Source of the DNA: Deltaproteobacteria bacterium
Lineage (GTDB): Bacteria > Desulfobacterota > DSM-4660 > Desulfatiglandales > HGW-15
Direction: 5' to 3'
Assembly (NCBI GenBank): GCA_016930835.1
Contig: JAFGGA010000017.1
Coordinates: forward strand, 1 to 55,048
DNA: 55,048 nt
Position numbers and translations under genes: made by a program. Under the pieces are notes generated by a model, which was not told where the DNA came from, did not search any database, and saw only the letters and a list, made by a program, of their open reading frames with translations. This document shows positions 1 through 8,208 of this stretch, piece by piece; the stretch's first letter is position 1, and every line of letters begins with the position of its first letter.

Positions 1-1965
1 CCAGCTGCCGCCGCGTAGCACCCGGTAGGAGCCGCCCGAAGCCCCGATAGGATCGGTCACGGAACCCGGATGGATAGTCTCTCCATACCAATCTTCACAC
101 CACTCCCAGACATTCCCATGCATGTCATATAGCCCCCAGGCATTGGGCCTTTTCTGCGCCAGCGGGTGGGTCTTTCCTCCTGAATTACCGTCATACCAGG
201 CATATTCACCAAGATCACTCTCGCTATCACCGAAATAAAACCGGGTCGTGCTCCCCGCTCGGCAGGCATATTCCCACTCCGCCTCCGTGGGCAGGCGATA
301 TTTTTGAGCCCCTTCCTTCCGGTTCAGCCTGTTAATAAATTCCTGCGCATCATTCCAGGAAATACTCTCCAGCGGGCAGTCGTCGCCGCAATTCTTGAAA
401 TATGAAGGATTATTGCCCATGACATCCTTCCATTGCCCCTGGGTAACCTCGGTGGTCTGCATATAAAACCCTTTGGTCAGCGTGACCTGGTGCTGGAGTT
501 CATTATCGTCACGGTCTTTCTCATTGGCCGGGCTCCCCATCGTGAATGTCCCCGGAAAAATATACACGAATTTCATGCCCAGGGAATTGACAACCCCACC
601 GGACCCCTGAAAAAGCAATCCTTCCGTATCACCCGCCCGCACGCCCTTGCCCGCCTCCGGGTGTTTGGCCACAAGGGTCTTCCAGGCCGCCTCCTTCATG
701 TCCTTGCCAAAGGGTGAAGAGATAATTTCATTGTATTTCCGGATATCTTCCCTTAAGGCCGCGATCCTTTTCCCCATCTCCTCGGCCTTGAGGCGCGCCA
801 TCTCCTCGCGGCGCTGGGCCTCTTCCTCTTCCCGCTGCCTCTGTAAGGCGTCCAGACGCTTCTGCTGTTCTTCCTTCTGCTTGACCATGGCGAGCATGGC
901 ATCCAGGCTGTCATCACTCTGCTGGGCCGAGGTCCCCAACCGGTCTTTCATGGCCCGGATCTTCGCGTCCAGATCCGATATCCGGGATTGAAATTCAGCC
1001 TCCTCCCTTTCCTGCCTTTGTCTGGCTGCATCCTGGTCCTGTTGTTTTTGATTCAGGATATCCAGTTGGGCCTGTCTTTCATGAAGGATCTTATCCCAGT
1101 CCTTCCCTGAAATTCTCTGCAGGACCATATTGCCGGGATCGCCGCCCTGCATCCGGACATAAGGCCGCTGAAGTTTATCCACCCCCAGATGGCGCTGGAC
1201 CGCGTCCGGTACCTCCTGCCTGAGATAGCTCACCAGGCCGCCCAGGGTGATCACGCCCTTTGCATCCGATGCCTCTCCCTTGAGACCCTGTTCCAGATAG
1301 TATGAAAAAAAGCCCCGCCTCTTTTCCGGCCATTCATAAGAACGTTGCCCGATCTCGCAGGAAAAAAGCGTGGCGGACATCCTGTCCGCCGGGATCGGCC
1401 CGTTTGATTTGACGACGATCCCCTTTGCAAAGGCATCGGACAGCAGATTGGACTCACCACCCTTTCCCCGCTCGGGGTTGTTCCGGCAGGCGTCAATAAA
1501 GATCAGTTTTTTCTCGGCCTTGATATCGTTCAATAACCCGGTGAGTTGCGTCACACCCAATGCCGTATATTGCAACGCGCCCATCTCCGAGTAATAGGTC
1601 AAAAGATAGCTTTCATTGCCCGCGCTGATGCCGTGACCTGAAAAGGAAAACACAAAAAGATCATCCGATTTTGCCTTACTGGCCACGTATTGAAGGGCCT
1701 TCACAATATTGCCGGTGGACGGTCTATTGGCGGAATCGCGTCCATGCGTGTACACAAGGATCTGCTCTTCAGGCATGCCGAGCGCCTGCTGCAGGGTCTT
1801 GCTGAGGCTTACCACATCATTGGCCGCGCCCATGAGCGGCGTGATCTCTTTATGGTTGTACTCATCGATCCCCACCAAAACGGCCCAACCGTGTGCATGG
1901 ACTTCTACGGCGCTGATTGAAACAGAAAGGATCAAAGACACGATAAGTAGGACAGCCTTTTTCAT
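1..1965 (-). CDS. Secreted caspase-like (peptidase C14) / SUMF1-domain fusion protein, 3' end cut by window edge
   Basis: The minus-strand frame is open from ATG at 1965 to base 1 (655 codons, no stop), so the C terminus lies outside the window. Residues 1 to about 25 form a signal peptide. Residues 28-260 form a caspase-like domain with the catalytic pair visible: His111 in SGHG and Cys160 in DACRNN. Residues about 300-400 are a charged, Gln/Glu/Arg-rich coiled coil. From about residue 456 a formylglycine-generating-enzyme (SUMF1/FGE-sulfatase) fold begins (GMKFVYIFPGTFTMGS, TEVTQGQW, RLPTEAEWEYACRAG, GNVWEWCEDWY) and the window ends in RVLRGGSW, typically some 25-30 residues before the end of that domain. 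Such SUMF1 modules outside true FGEs are often binding modules rather than enzymes. The target of the protease is unknown. Family assignment is secure; function is inferred. Confidence 0.9.
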   Translation of the reverse strand, partial: MKKAVLLIVSLILSVSISAVEVHAHGWAVLVGIDEYNHKEITPLMGAANDVVSLSKTLQQALGMPEEQILVYTHGRDSANRPSTGNIVKALQYVASKAKSDDLFVFSFSGHGISAGNESYLLTYYSEMGALQYTALGVTQLTGLLNDIKAEKKLIFIDACRNNPERGKGGESNLLSDAFAKGIVVKSNGPIPADRMSATLFSCEIGQRSYEWPEKRRGFFSYYLEQGLKGEASDAKGVITLGGLVSYLRQEVPDAVQRHLGVDKLQRPYVRMQGGDPGNMVLQRISGKDWDKILHERQAQLDILNQKQQDQDAARQRQEREEAEFQSRISDLDAKIRAMKDRLGTSAQQSDDSLDAMLAMVKQKEEQQKRLDALQRQREEEEAQRREEMARLKAEEMGKRIAALREDIRKYNEIISSPFGKDMKEAAWKTLVAKHPEAGKGVRAGDTEGLLFQGSGGVVNSLGMKFVYIFPGTFTMGSPANEKDRDDNELQHQVTLTKGFYMQTTEVTQGQWKDVMGNNPSYFKNCGDDCPLESISWNDAQEFINRLNRKEGAQKYRLPTEAEWEYACRAGSTTRFYFGDSESDLGEYAWYDGNSGGKTHPLAQKRPNAWGLYDMHGNVWEWCEDWYGETIHPGSVTDPIGASGGSYRVLRGGSW

Positions 1966-2451
1966 GATCGGCCCCCTTAATAAATATTGGAAAGAAAAAC
2001 CTAAGAGAAGTCACTTTAACTTTTATATACAGTCTTAAACATACAATCAACCTAATTTTGATTAATGAAGGGGCAATATAGTGATATCTCACATCTTCCA
2101 ATCCGAGCATAAAGCCATGAATTTTCTTCTCCTTGACCATCAGTGTATCTTTTTCGTATATTATTAAAAAATATCTCCATCATATTTAAGGTGAATTTGT
2201 AATAGTTTAGCCTTTTCCAAATGGCAAAAATTTTCAGGCGGAAAAGCATATGAAAGAAAGGATGTTTTCCGTAGGGTCGGGATTTATTCCCAACCGTGAC
2301 TTTCGGTGGGGCATGAAACCCCACCCTACTCTGAACTGCATCAAAAATATCTTGGGATTCCAAATTTTTTAAAGGGCTAAACGGTTAAGTGAATGTTTAT
2401 CTGTGCTCTAAAAATATTGTAATCTGATGAAAACGAATAGGGCCTAAGCTT
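1966..2451. other. AT-rich intergenic region
   Basis: No convincing gene. It holds the upstream region of the caspase-SUMF1 gene (minus) and of brnT (plus). The only structure seen is the GC-rich palindromic insert at 2271-2329. Confidence 0.6.
2271..2329. repeat. Small palindromic repeat (GTAGGGT...ACCCTAC)
   Basis: Outer arms GTAGGGT (2271-2277) and ACCCTAC (2323-2329) enclose an inner perfect hairpin GGTGGGG (2305-2311) / CCCCACC (2319-2325) with a 7-nt loop. It is GC-rich inside AT-rich DNA. It resembles the GTAGGGTGGG-type short palindromes scattered in many bacterial genomes. No second copy was seen in this window. Confidence 0.5.
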
Positions 2452-2721
2452 ATGCAATTTGAGTGGGACAGAGAGAAGGAAAAACAAAATATTAAGAAAC
2501 ACGGGATTTCCTTTGACGAAGCAGTAACTGTATTCTATGATCCTTTATCAGCGACTTTTAATGATCCGGATCATTCAATCAGTGAGCATAGATTGATCAC
2601 TATAGGTTTTTCGTCTAAGGGGCATCTCTTCGTTGTTTCTCACACAGAGAGAGGGGATACCATACGGATTATCAATGCACGTCCGGCGACAGCCGGAGAA
2701 AGGAGAAGACATGAACACTAA
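2452..2721 (+). CDS. brnT: BrnT-family ribonuclease toxin of a type II toxin-antitoxin pair
   Basis: 89 residues beginning MQFEWDREKEKQNIKKHGISF, the hallmark N terminus of BrnT/COG2929 proteins (F-x-W-D-x-x-K-x-x-x-N-x-x-K-H-x-I-x-F), followed by the conserved E-HR and the RIINAR segment near residues 74-79. BrnT is a small RelE-like ribonuclease that inhibits translation until neutralised by its partner. The start has no strong ribosome binding site. The 3' end overlaps the next gene by 11 bases, as usual in these operons. Family identity is strong; toxicity is inferred from the family. Confidence 0.85.
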   Translation: MQFEWDREKEKQNIKKHGISFDEAVTVFYDPLSATFNDPDHSISEHRLITIGFSSKGHLFVVSHTERGDTIRIINARPATAGERRRHEH

Positions 2722-2974
2722 AACAAGGGATGTTACAGAGGATTTGCGCCCTGAATACGATTTTGATTATTCTAAAGCTGTTCGAGGCAAATATTTTAAA
2801 CGTCTTTTAGAGGAAGGGGCTAACGTGGTTGTGCTCGAACCAGATATCGCCAAGGCTTTTCCTGATTCAGCAGCGGTCAATGATGCATTAAGGTCTCTCC
2901 TTGAACTCACTCGCTCGACACAGCGCCTAACAAAACAATCAAACAGACGTTCCAAGAATCCCCATTCCCATTAA
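2711..2974 (+). CDS. Antitoxin partner of BrnT (BrnA/CopG-like)
   Basis: 87 residues from ATG at 2711, preceded by GGAGAAG within the brnT reading frame; a longer frame opening at 2633 lies inside brnT and is rejected. The middle (YDFDYSKAVRGKYFKRLLEEG...VVLEPDIAKAFPDSAAVNDALRSLLEL) has the features of antitoxins paired with BrnT: an acidic linker and a short ribbon-helix-helix-like stretch at about residues 45-70. It probably binds the toxin and represses its own promoter. The stop codon overlaps the end of mtaB on the opposite strand by 4 bases. Confidence 0.75.
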   Translation: MNTKTRDVTEDLRPEYDFDYSKAVRGKYFKRLLEEGANVVVLEPDIAKAFPDSAAVNDALRSLLELTRSTQRLTKQSNRRSKNPHSH

Positions 2975-4284
2975 ATATCTATAGGCCTCCCTATTACGTG
3001 GCCTTTTCCAAGCTTTTCCGCCCTTACGTTAACAATATTGTTTTGTTGCAATCCGGATGATGAAAAAACAAAAGGTATATAATTATCACTCCATCCCTTG
3101 ATCATGGTCTTTTCAGCCGAATGCCAACCTTCCGTGAGCACCGTGAATTCTTCTCCAAGACATGAGGCATAAAAGGCCGTGCGTTTTTTTTGTCCAAGCT
3201 CCCTGAGCATGCGGGCTCGATCTTTAATCACCTTTGGATCTACTTGATTAGGGAATCCGGCCGCGGCCGTGCCCTTGCGGGGAGAGTAAGGGAAGACATG
3301 CAGGTATGAGACAGGTGAATCGTCGATTAAAGAAAATGTCCTTTCAAAAGCCTCCTGATCCTCTCCCGGAAACCCTGTCATGACATCCACACCGATGGCC
3401 GCGATGGGCATGGCTTGATGGATCCGTTGAATCAAGTCGGAAAATTGTTCGGACGTATAATGTCGGTTCATGCTCTTGAGGATCCTATTATCACCACTTT
3501 GTAGCGGGATATGAAAATGCCGGCAGAGCCATCCTTCAGTCGACATCATATCAATGAGCTGTTGGTCGATCTCCGTAGGTTCCAGGGAACTTAATCGTAT
3601 TCTCAGCCCTGTATTTACCCGGCCAATCATACGGAGCAGGTTCTTCAGATCAATATCCCTACCCAGATCCACCCCATATTTACCGAGATGGATGCCTGTT
3701 AATACAACTTCTCTGCGACCTTCATCCCGCAGCGATTGAAGCCTTTCGATAACCTTGGCGGGATCGAGACTCCGCAAAGGTCCCCTGGCAAAGGGCACGA
3801 TACAATAACTGCAATAGGATTCGCAACCGTCCTGGATCTTTAAAAAGGCCCTTGTTCGATCCGTCAATCCCTTTACAGGGAGGTCATCGAATACCATTCC
3901 CTTTAAGAAAGGCCCTGAGACAACACGTGAATCAACGTCTTGAAGACGTCTCTCCAATATTTGCAGGATATCTTTCTTCCCGGTATTGCCGATAACAAGG
4001 CCAAGGCCCTTTATGCCCAAAAGCTCATCTTGAAAGACCTGTGCATAGCACCCCACAGCCGCTGCGAGCCCTTCGGGATTTTCCCGAATAACCTGCCGGA
4101 TGGCCTGTCTGGATTGATAAGAGGCCTTTTGGGTCACAATGCAGGTATTGATGATGGAAACATCCGCCTTTTCATTCTTTGAGACCTGGCACCATCCAGC
4201 AGCTTGAAGGGTATCCTTAAAAAATGCGGACTCGTATTGGTTGACCTTGCAACCCAGTGTGATGATCTTAAATGTCCTAGACAT
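2971..4284 (-). CDS. mtaB: tRNA t6A37 methylthiotransferase MtaB
   Basis: 437 residues, normal length for MtaB. It is a radical-SAM enzyme that puts a methylthio group on t6A at position 37 of ANN-decoding tRNAs. The N-terminal UPF0004 domain carries the three auxiliary-cluster cysteines (Cys12 in TLGCKVNQYES, Cys48 in NTCIVT, Cys79 in VGCYAQ). The radical-SAM motif is Cys154-x3-Cys158-x2-Cys161 in DGCESYCSYCIVPFARG. The motifs HFHIPLQSGD and DVMTGFPGE and a C-terminal TRAM-like region follow. The TLGCKVNQYES start and lack of MiaB-specific features favour MtaB over MiaB or RimO. It stands alone, convergent with the toxin-antitoxin pair. Confidence 0.93.
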   Translation of the reverse strand: MSRTFKIITLGCKVNQYESAFFKDTLQAAGWCQVSKNEKADVSIINTCIVTQKASYQSRQAIRQVIRENPEGLAAAVGCYAQVFQDELLGIKGLGLVIGNTGKKDILQILERRLQDVDSRVVSGPFLKGMVFDDLPVKGLTDRTRAFLKIQDGCESYCSYCIVPFARGPLRSLDPAKVIERLQSLRDEGRREVVLTGIHLGKYGVDLGRDIDLKNLLRMIGRVNTGLRIRLSSLEPTEIDQQLIDMMSTEGWLCRHFHIPLQSGDNRILKSMNRHYTSEQFSDLIQRIHQAMPIAAIGVDVMTGFPGEDQEAFERTFSLIDDSPVSYLHVFPYSPRKGTAAAGFPNQVDPKVIKDRARMLRELGQKKRTAFYASCLGEEFTVLTEGWHSAEKTMIKGWSDNYIPFVFSSSGLQQNNIVNVRAEKLGKGHVIGRPIDI

Positions 4285-4744
4285 GACTCTTTTCTAAAAT
4301 AAAATTCGACTTCGCCCTCTCACCCCCGTATCCGGTAGGGGGCAGGCTCAATCCCAATGTGGTTGACTTAAGCCCCTAATTTAGTCACAAAAGCCTTCCA
4401 GGTCATTCCGGTGAAGGCCGGAATCCAGGTTCTCCGGAGGCTTCTGGACCCGGGCCTTCGCCGGGGTGACGGCGGGGCCCATAAGATTTACCTTATGTCA
4501 ACAGCATTGAGGTTCAATCCTCTCACTCAAATCAGGGGAGAAGGGGTGAGGTGGTGCAAAGCATAATCTGATAATCTGAACTTGAAGGAATGGATGTACT
4601 AGAGCCCCATTACTCCAGCATTCCTATACTCCAATAATTTTGATTATTATTACAAAAGCGAAGGTTCTTTGGAACGGGTTAGAAAAAAGAGAGAACGATA
4701 TAAAGACTTCAGCCTTGAGCCTTCAGCTTTCAACCCTGTGGGAT
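4285..4744. other. Intergenic region dominated by palindromic repeat A
   Basis: 460 bases without a gene. About 4318-4550 is a nested palindromic element (separate entry). The rest is AT-rich, with a short GCCTTGAGCCTTCAGC-type repeat fragment near 4708-4728. Confidence 0.5.
4318..4550. repeat. Nested palindromic repeat, copy A
   Basis: The core 4402-4470 pairs GTCATTCCGGTGAAGGCCGG with CCGGGCCTTCGCCGGGGTGA. The outer arms pair a segment around 4351-4370 (CCCAATGTGGTTGACTTA) with one at 4491-4510 (TTATGTCAACAGCATTGAGG). Copy B (5226-5453) has the same nested design. The CCGGCGAAGGCCGG core also occurs in the elements at 29.3, 46.7, 51.8 and 54.9 kb. Confidence 0.7.
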
Positions 4745-4810
4745 TTATCCGAACAAACTTTTATTGAAGCTGGCGCTCATGGCCTGGGCAGGACATGCCA
4801 TCACACATCA
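4745..4810 (-). other. In-frame continuation of the NIL-ferredoxin beyond an internal TGA
   Basis: The TGA (complement of 4808-4810) is followed in the same frame by 20 sense codons and a TAA at 4745-4747. The encoded tail, CVMACPAQAMSASFNKSLFG, supplies the missing half of a second [4Fe-4S] motif: C-S-D-C-E-(TGA)-C-V-M-A-C-P is exactly C-x2-C-x2-C-x3-C-P with the TGA at a non-ligand position. The tail is therefore ancestral coding sequence; whether it is still translated is unknown. Confidence 0.75.
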
Positions 4811-5170
4811 TTCGCAGTCACTGCATTTATCCTTATCAAAGATTACTTCCATCTCCGGTCGTTTGATGTAAAGGGCATATGTCGGGCAAACGGCCGTGCA
4901 AGCACCGCATTGAAAACACTTTTCTTCATCTCTTCGGATGTCCTGACCGATACTTTCGACTTTGATTCCCAGTTCTTTCAGGTAACGGACCCCTTCTTGA
5001 TAATTTTTCCGGTGGCCCCGTAACTCCATGACCATAAGGCCCTCTTTACGGGGATACACGGTCGCTTTGAGGATATTAAATGTCAGGTCGAATTTCTTCA
5101 CCAGGTTGACCACAATGGGTTCGGTCACGGTCTTTTTGGGAAATCGAAGTGAAACGGTTTTTGAATACAT
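4808..5170 (-). CDS. NIL-domain [4Fe-4S] ferredoxin, interrupted by TGA in the second cluster motif
   Basis: To the first stop it is 120 residues. Residues 1-75 form a NIL domain (ligand-binding domain best known from MetN-type transporters) and residues 84-98 a complete cluster motif, CFQCGACTAVCP. The protein then reads DKCSDCE and meets TGA, where relatives continue through a second cluster. Reading through would give 141 residues ending at 4745. NIL-ferredoxins of anaerobes are linked to the ferredoxin-dependent sulfur insertion route to homocysteine (with COG1900 proteins), but no COG1900 gene is nearby. The ribosome binding site region AAGGAGAAATCAGT precedes the ATG. The gene sits alone between palindromic repeats A and B. 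A one-cluster truncated product, a nonsense mutation or recoding are all possible. Confidence 0.8.
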   Translation of the reverse strand: MYSKTVSLRFPKKTVTEPIVVNLVKKFDLTFNILKATVYPRKEGLMVMELRGHRKNYQEGVRYLKELGIKVESIGQDIRRDEEKCFQCGACTAVCPTYALYIKRPEMEVIFDKDKCSDCE

Positions 5171-5225
5171 ACTGATTTCTCCTTGATACTAGAGCTTTCG
5201 GATGTCAGCGATCAGCCATCAGCTG

Positions 5226-5453
5226 CACCCCTACCCTCCTATCCAGTACGGGGTAAATTCTAATCCCAATGCTGCTGATTGAACAGAGATCTTGCCGACC
5301 CATACCGTCACCCCGGCGAAAGCCGGGGTCCAAAATCTTTTAAAAGGCCTGGATTCCGGCCTTCGCCGGAATGGCGATAAAAATCTCCACTTGATGGTTA
5401 CACGCTTAAGTCATCAGCATTGGCTCTAAGCCTGCCCTATCAGGGGGTAGGGA
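5226..5453. repeat. Nested palindromic repeat, copy B
   Basis: Core: GTCACCCCGGCGAAAGCCGG from 5307, then GGATTCCGGCCTTCGCCGGA to about 5376. The outer arms pair TAATCCCAATGCTGCTGATT (5261-5280) with TCATCAGCATTGGC (5411-5424), and the extremities pair CCCCTACCCTCCTATC-like with CCTGCCCTATCAGGGGGTAG-like sequence. The architecture is the same as copy A on the other side of the NIL-ferredoxin gene. It fills most of the 304-base gap 5171-5474. Confidence 0.7.
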
Positions 5454-5474
5454 TTAAGACATTCCTGAATAACA

Positions 5475-6656
5475 TTACTTAAACTTTTTAATCACCCTCT
5501 CAAATCCGGGTAAGGATCTTTCGATGGTGCTGTCGGAAACGCAATAGGCAATTCTGAAGAATCCCGGCCCGCCGAAACCGCTGCCCGGTACAGTCAGGAT
5601 ATTTTCCTCCTGAAGGGTCGTTATAAACGCCACATCGTCTTCGATGGGGGTTTTAGGAAACAGATAGAAAGCCCCTTCCGGTTTGTGACACACATACCCG
5701 AAGGAAGTAAGCCCATCATAAAGTATATCCCTCTTTTTTTGATAGATAGAAATATCAACGCTTGTATCCAGCAATCGGGCGACGGCCCTTTGCATAAGCG
5801 CGGGGGCATTCACATAACCTAAGATCCGGTTACACAAAACCAGACCTTCGGCCATCGCCTCCTTATTCGTCATTTGGGGATTGATCGCAATATACCCAAT
5901 CCTTTCGCCGGGAAGAGAAAGATCCTTGGAAAACGAAGTCCCCACAAAACTTTCTTCATAGGCGTCAAATATGCTGGGCACCGAGATGCCGTCATAGGCG
6001 ATCTTTCGATAAGGCTCGTCCGAAATCAGATAAATCACATCGCCTTTCCTTTTGCAATCATTCCTCAATAGTTTCCCCAACTCCCCGAGTTCCTCGGCGG
6101 AATAGACCTTTCCGGTGGGATTATTGGGCGAATTGATCAGGACGGCACGGGTCCTTTCCGAAATCACCGCTTCTATGGCATCCAGATCCAGAGAAAAATC
6201 CGGTTTTGTGTTCACTATCCGGGGGATACCCTGATGATTATCCAGATAAAAATTGTACTCCACGAAATAAGGGGCCGGGATAATCACCTCTTCACCGGGG
6301 TTTAGGATCGTCTTCAGAATGACATTCAATGCGCCGCCGGCCCCGACGGTCATGACAATATCATTCGATCCCAACTTCCCGCTGTTGGATCGAGATAAAT
6401 AATCCGCTACGGCCTGGCGTGTGAACTCATATCCCGCATTGGCCATATATGCATGTTGCCCTGGGCTGGTATCATTGATCAGTTCTTTCAAGACCTGTTT
6501 GAACTCCGCTGGTGGCTCCAGGTTGGGATTGCCGAGGCTGAAATCAAACACATTCTCATCCCCGAACTGTGCCTTTCTTTTGGTCCCTTCCTCAAACATT
6601 TTCCGAATCCATGAGGATTTTTCAATCGAGGCCTGTATCTTCTTTGAAGTCGGCAT
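5475..6656 (-). CDS. PLP-dependent aminotransferase, class I (aspartate aminotransferase fold)
   Basis: 393 residues, full length for fold-type I aminotransferases. Visible motifs: SLGNPNLEPP near residue 40 (substrate-carboxylate region), GAGGALNVILKTIL near 105, the NSPNNPTG loop at 175-182, SDEPYRKI with Asp213 pairing with the pyridine nitrogen, the PLP lysine Lys244 in SFSKDLSLPGERIGY, and FRIAYCVS near the C terminus. The substrate cannot be named; aspartate/tyrosine-type amino donors are typical. A GGAGGAA ribosome binding site precedes the ATG. It is transcribed toward the NIL-ferredoxin, but repeat B separates them, so an operon is doubtful. Confidence 0.9.
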   Translation of the reverse strand: MPTSKKIQASIEKSSWIRKMFEEGTKRKAQFGDENVFDFSLGNPNLEPPAEFKQVLKELINDTSPGQHAYMANAGYEFTRQAVADYLSRSNSGKLGSNDIVMTVGAGGALNVILKTILNPGEEVIIPAPYFVEYNFYLDNHQGIPRIVNTKPDFSLDLDAIEAVISERTRAVLINSPNNPTGKVYSAEELGELGKLLRNDCKRKGDVIYLISDEPYRKIAYDGISVPSIFDAYEESFVGTSFSKDLSLPGERIGYIAINPQMTNKEAMAEGLVLCNRILGYVNAPALMQRAVARLLDTSVDISIYQKKRDILYDGLTSFGYVCHKPEGAFYLFPKTPIEDDVAFITTLQEENILTVPGSGFGGPGFFRIAYCVSDSTIERSLPGFERVIKKFK

Positions 6657-7134
6657 ATCTGTTCCTCCTTAGGAATTCTAAAATAGTCTGTTTTTTTCGT
6701 TTTGTAAAGTTTCTATATCTTTAAATAATCGCTTTCCTATTGTGGTAACTTGCGCTAAAATAAAAATGGTTTTTTTATCTGATTTCATTCATAATATTTT
6801 GTATTCGAGAAGGGCAATCCGCCTCAAGCGGGTTTTTTTTTGCATGACAATTTTGGATTAGCCCTGTCTATATCGGCGCTCATTTGAGGCTAAGTGGCGG
6901 TAACGGGCTTAATCAAATTTGAGTCTGTGGCCATCTAGAAAGACCCCTAATCCCCTACCCCTAACCCCCACTTGCATGGGGGATTTGTAGATGGACATGA
7001 GTCAGGGCTTTTCAAAAAGCCCCAACCGGGCGCCTGCCTTTCAAAAACGATTTGATGTAGAATGAAATATCGAAAACGTTTTCCAAAACCTTTCGAACCC
7101 GACCCAATGAAGACGGGGTATTTAAAATAGACTA
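6657..7134. other. Intergenic region between divergent aminotransferase and ispG
   Basis: 478 bases, no gene seen. It contains an isolated terminator-like hairpin at 6819-6840, a C-rich stretch near 6951-6985 and a hairpin GGGCTTTT/AAAAGCCC at 7005-7022. Confidence 0.5.
6819..6840 (+). terminator. Orphan terminator-like hairpin
   Basis: CCGC (6819-6822), loop CTCAA, GCGG (6828-6831), then a run of nine T after one more G. The gene to its left is transcribed away from it and ispG starts 300 bases downstream, so no annotated plus-strand transcript ends here. Confidence 0.45.
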
Positions 7135-8208
7135 ATGAAGAAACACAAAAAACGAAAAAGCCGTCAAATATTCATAGGTAATATCCCTATTGGCGGTGAT
7201 GCACCCATTGTGGTCCAGTCCATGACCAATACGGATACCCGGGATGTGACCGCCACCGTTAATCAGATCCGAAAACTCCACGAGGCCGGATGCGAGATCG
7301 TCCGTCTGGCCGTTCCGGATGAAGAAGCCGTGAAGGCATTTGAAGATATCAAAAAAAAGGTGACGCCGCCTTTGATTGCCGATATTCACTTTGATCACCG
7401 CCTGGCTGTCACAGTAATCAAAGCCGGTGCGGATGGTCTGCGGATTAACCCCGGGAACATCGGCGGCCGAAAAGCTGTTGAAAAGGTCATTCAGGCTGCC
7501 AGGGAGAGGGATGTAGCCATTAGAATCGGGGTCAATGCCGGTTCATTATCAAAACCGATCTTAAAAAAATACCATCACCCCACTCCCGAGGCAATGGTAG
7601 AGAGCGCTATGGAGCATATCACACTCTTTGAAGATATGGATTATGAAAATATAAAGATCTCACTGAAGTCCTCAAACGTCCTGAATACCATCGAAGCCTA
7701 CGAGAGACTCAGCGAAAAAACGGATTACCCTTTTCACCTTGGGGTCACCGAGGCCGGTACCCTCATATCCGGCACCGTTAAAAACGCCATCGGGATCGGC
7801 ATGCTTCTCTATAAAGGCATCGGCGATACCATCCGCGTCTCATTATCAAGAGACCCCGTGGAAGAGGTCAAGGTGGGTTACGAGATCTTACGGGCCGTCG
7901 ATCTCAGGCACCGGGGTCCAGAGATCATATCCTGTCCCACCTGTGGCCGATGCGAAATAGATCTTTTCAGTATCGTGGAGAAGGTGGAGCAGGAGATCCA
8001 GTGGATCACATCATCCCCCAAAATCGCCATCATGGGCTGCGTCGTGAACGGCCCTGGCGAGGCCAGAGAGGCGGATATCGGTGTGGCCGGCGGGCGGGGC
8101 CAGGGAGTGTTGTTTAAAAAAGGGAAAGTGATCAAAAAAATTCCTGAAACGGAATTGGCTGACGTGCTGATCAAAGAAATACGAAAAATGGTTGAGAGGA
8201 AATCATGA
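7135..8208 (+). CDS. ispG: 4-hydroxy-3-methylbut-2-enyl diphosphate synthase (flavodoxin/ferredoxin)
   Basis: 357 residues, the usual length of bacterial IspG. The enzyme converts methylerythritol cyclodiphosphate to HMBPP in the MEP isoprenoid pathway using a [4Fe-4S] cluster. The TIM-barrel part includes [17 protein letters not shown] (18-35), [17 protein letters not shown] and RIGVNAGSL. The C-terminal domain has the cluster ligands Cys267 and Cys270 in [12 protein letters not shown] and Cys302 in [11 protein letters not shown], with Glu309 as the conserved glutamate. The ATG has only a weak upstream ribosome binding site. The last four bases overlap proS (ATGA), so ispG, proS and rsh look co-transcribed. 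Confidence 0.97.
   Translation: MKKHKKRKSRQIFIGNIPIGGDAPIVVQSMTNTDTRDVTATVNQIRKLHEAGCEIVRLAVPDEEAVKAFEDIKKKVTPPLIADIHFDHRLAVTVIKAGADGLRINPGNIGGRKAVEKVIQAARERDVAIRIGVNAGSLSKPILKKYHHPTPEAMVESAMEHITLFEDMDYENIKISLKSSNVLNTIEAYERLSEKTDYPFHLGVTEAGTLISGTVKNAIGIGMLLYKGIGDTIRVSLSRDPVEEVKVGYEILRAVDLRHRGPEIISCPTCGRCEIDLFSIVEKVEQEIQWITSSPKIAIMGCVVNGPGEAREADIGVAGGRGQGVLFKKGKVIKKIPETELADVLIKEIRKMVERKS

Noticed and set aside
2633-2710. Longer N terminus for the BrnT partner antitoxin
   Set aside because: This segment lies inside brnT in another frame; ATG 2711 has its own ribosome binding site and gives the expected family length.
4780-4805. CATG-CCT/AGG-CATG hairpin as a SECIS element for the internal TGA
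   Set aside because: The stem is short and the loop is GCCC, without the GU-type loop expected of bacterial SECIS; the evidence for selenocysteine is therefore weak.
4402-5376. CRISPR array from the repeated CCGGCGAAGGCCGG units
   Set aside because: The units are palindromic, unevenly spaced and dispersed over the window with no regular spacers or cas genes.
7085-7110. TTTCGAACCC as a tRNA T-arm
   Set aside because: No acceptor stem, anticodon arm or CCA end could be built around it.
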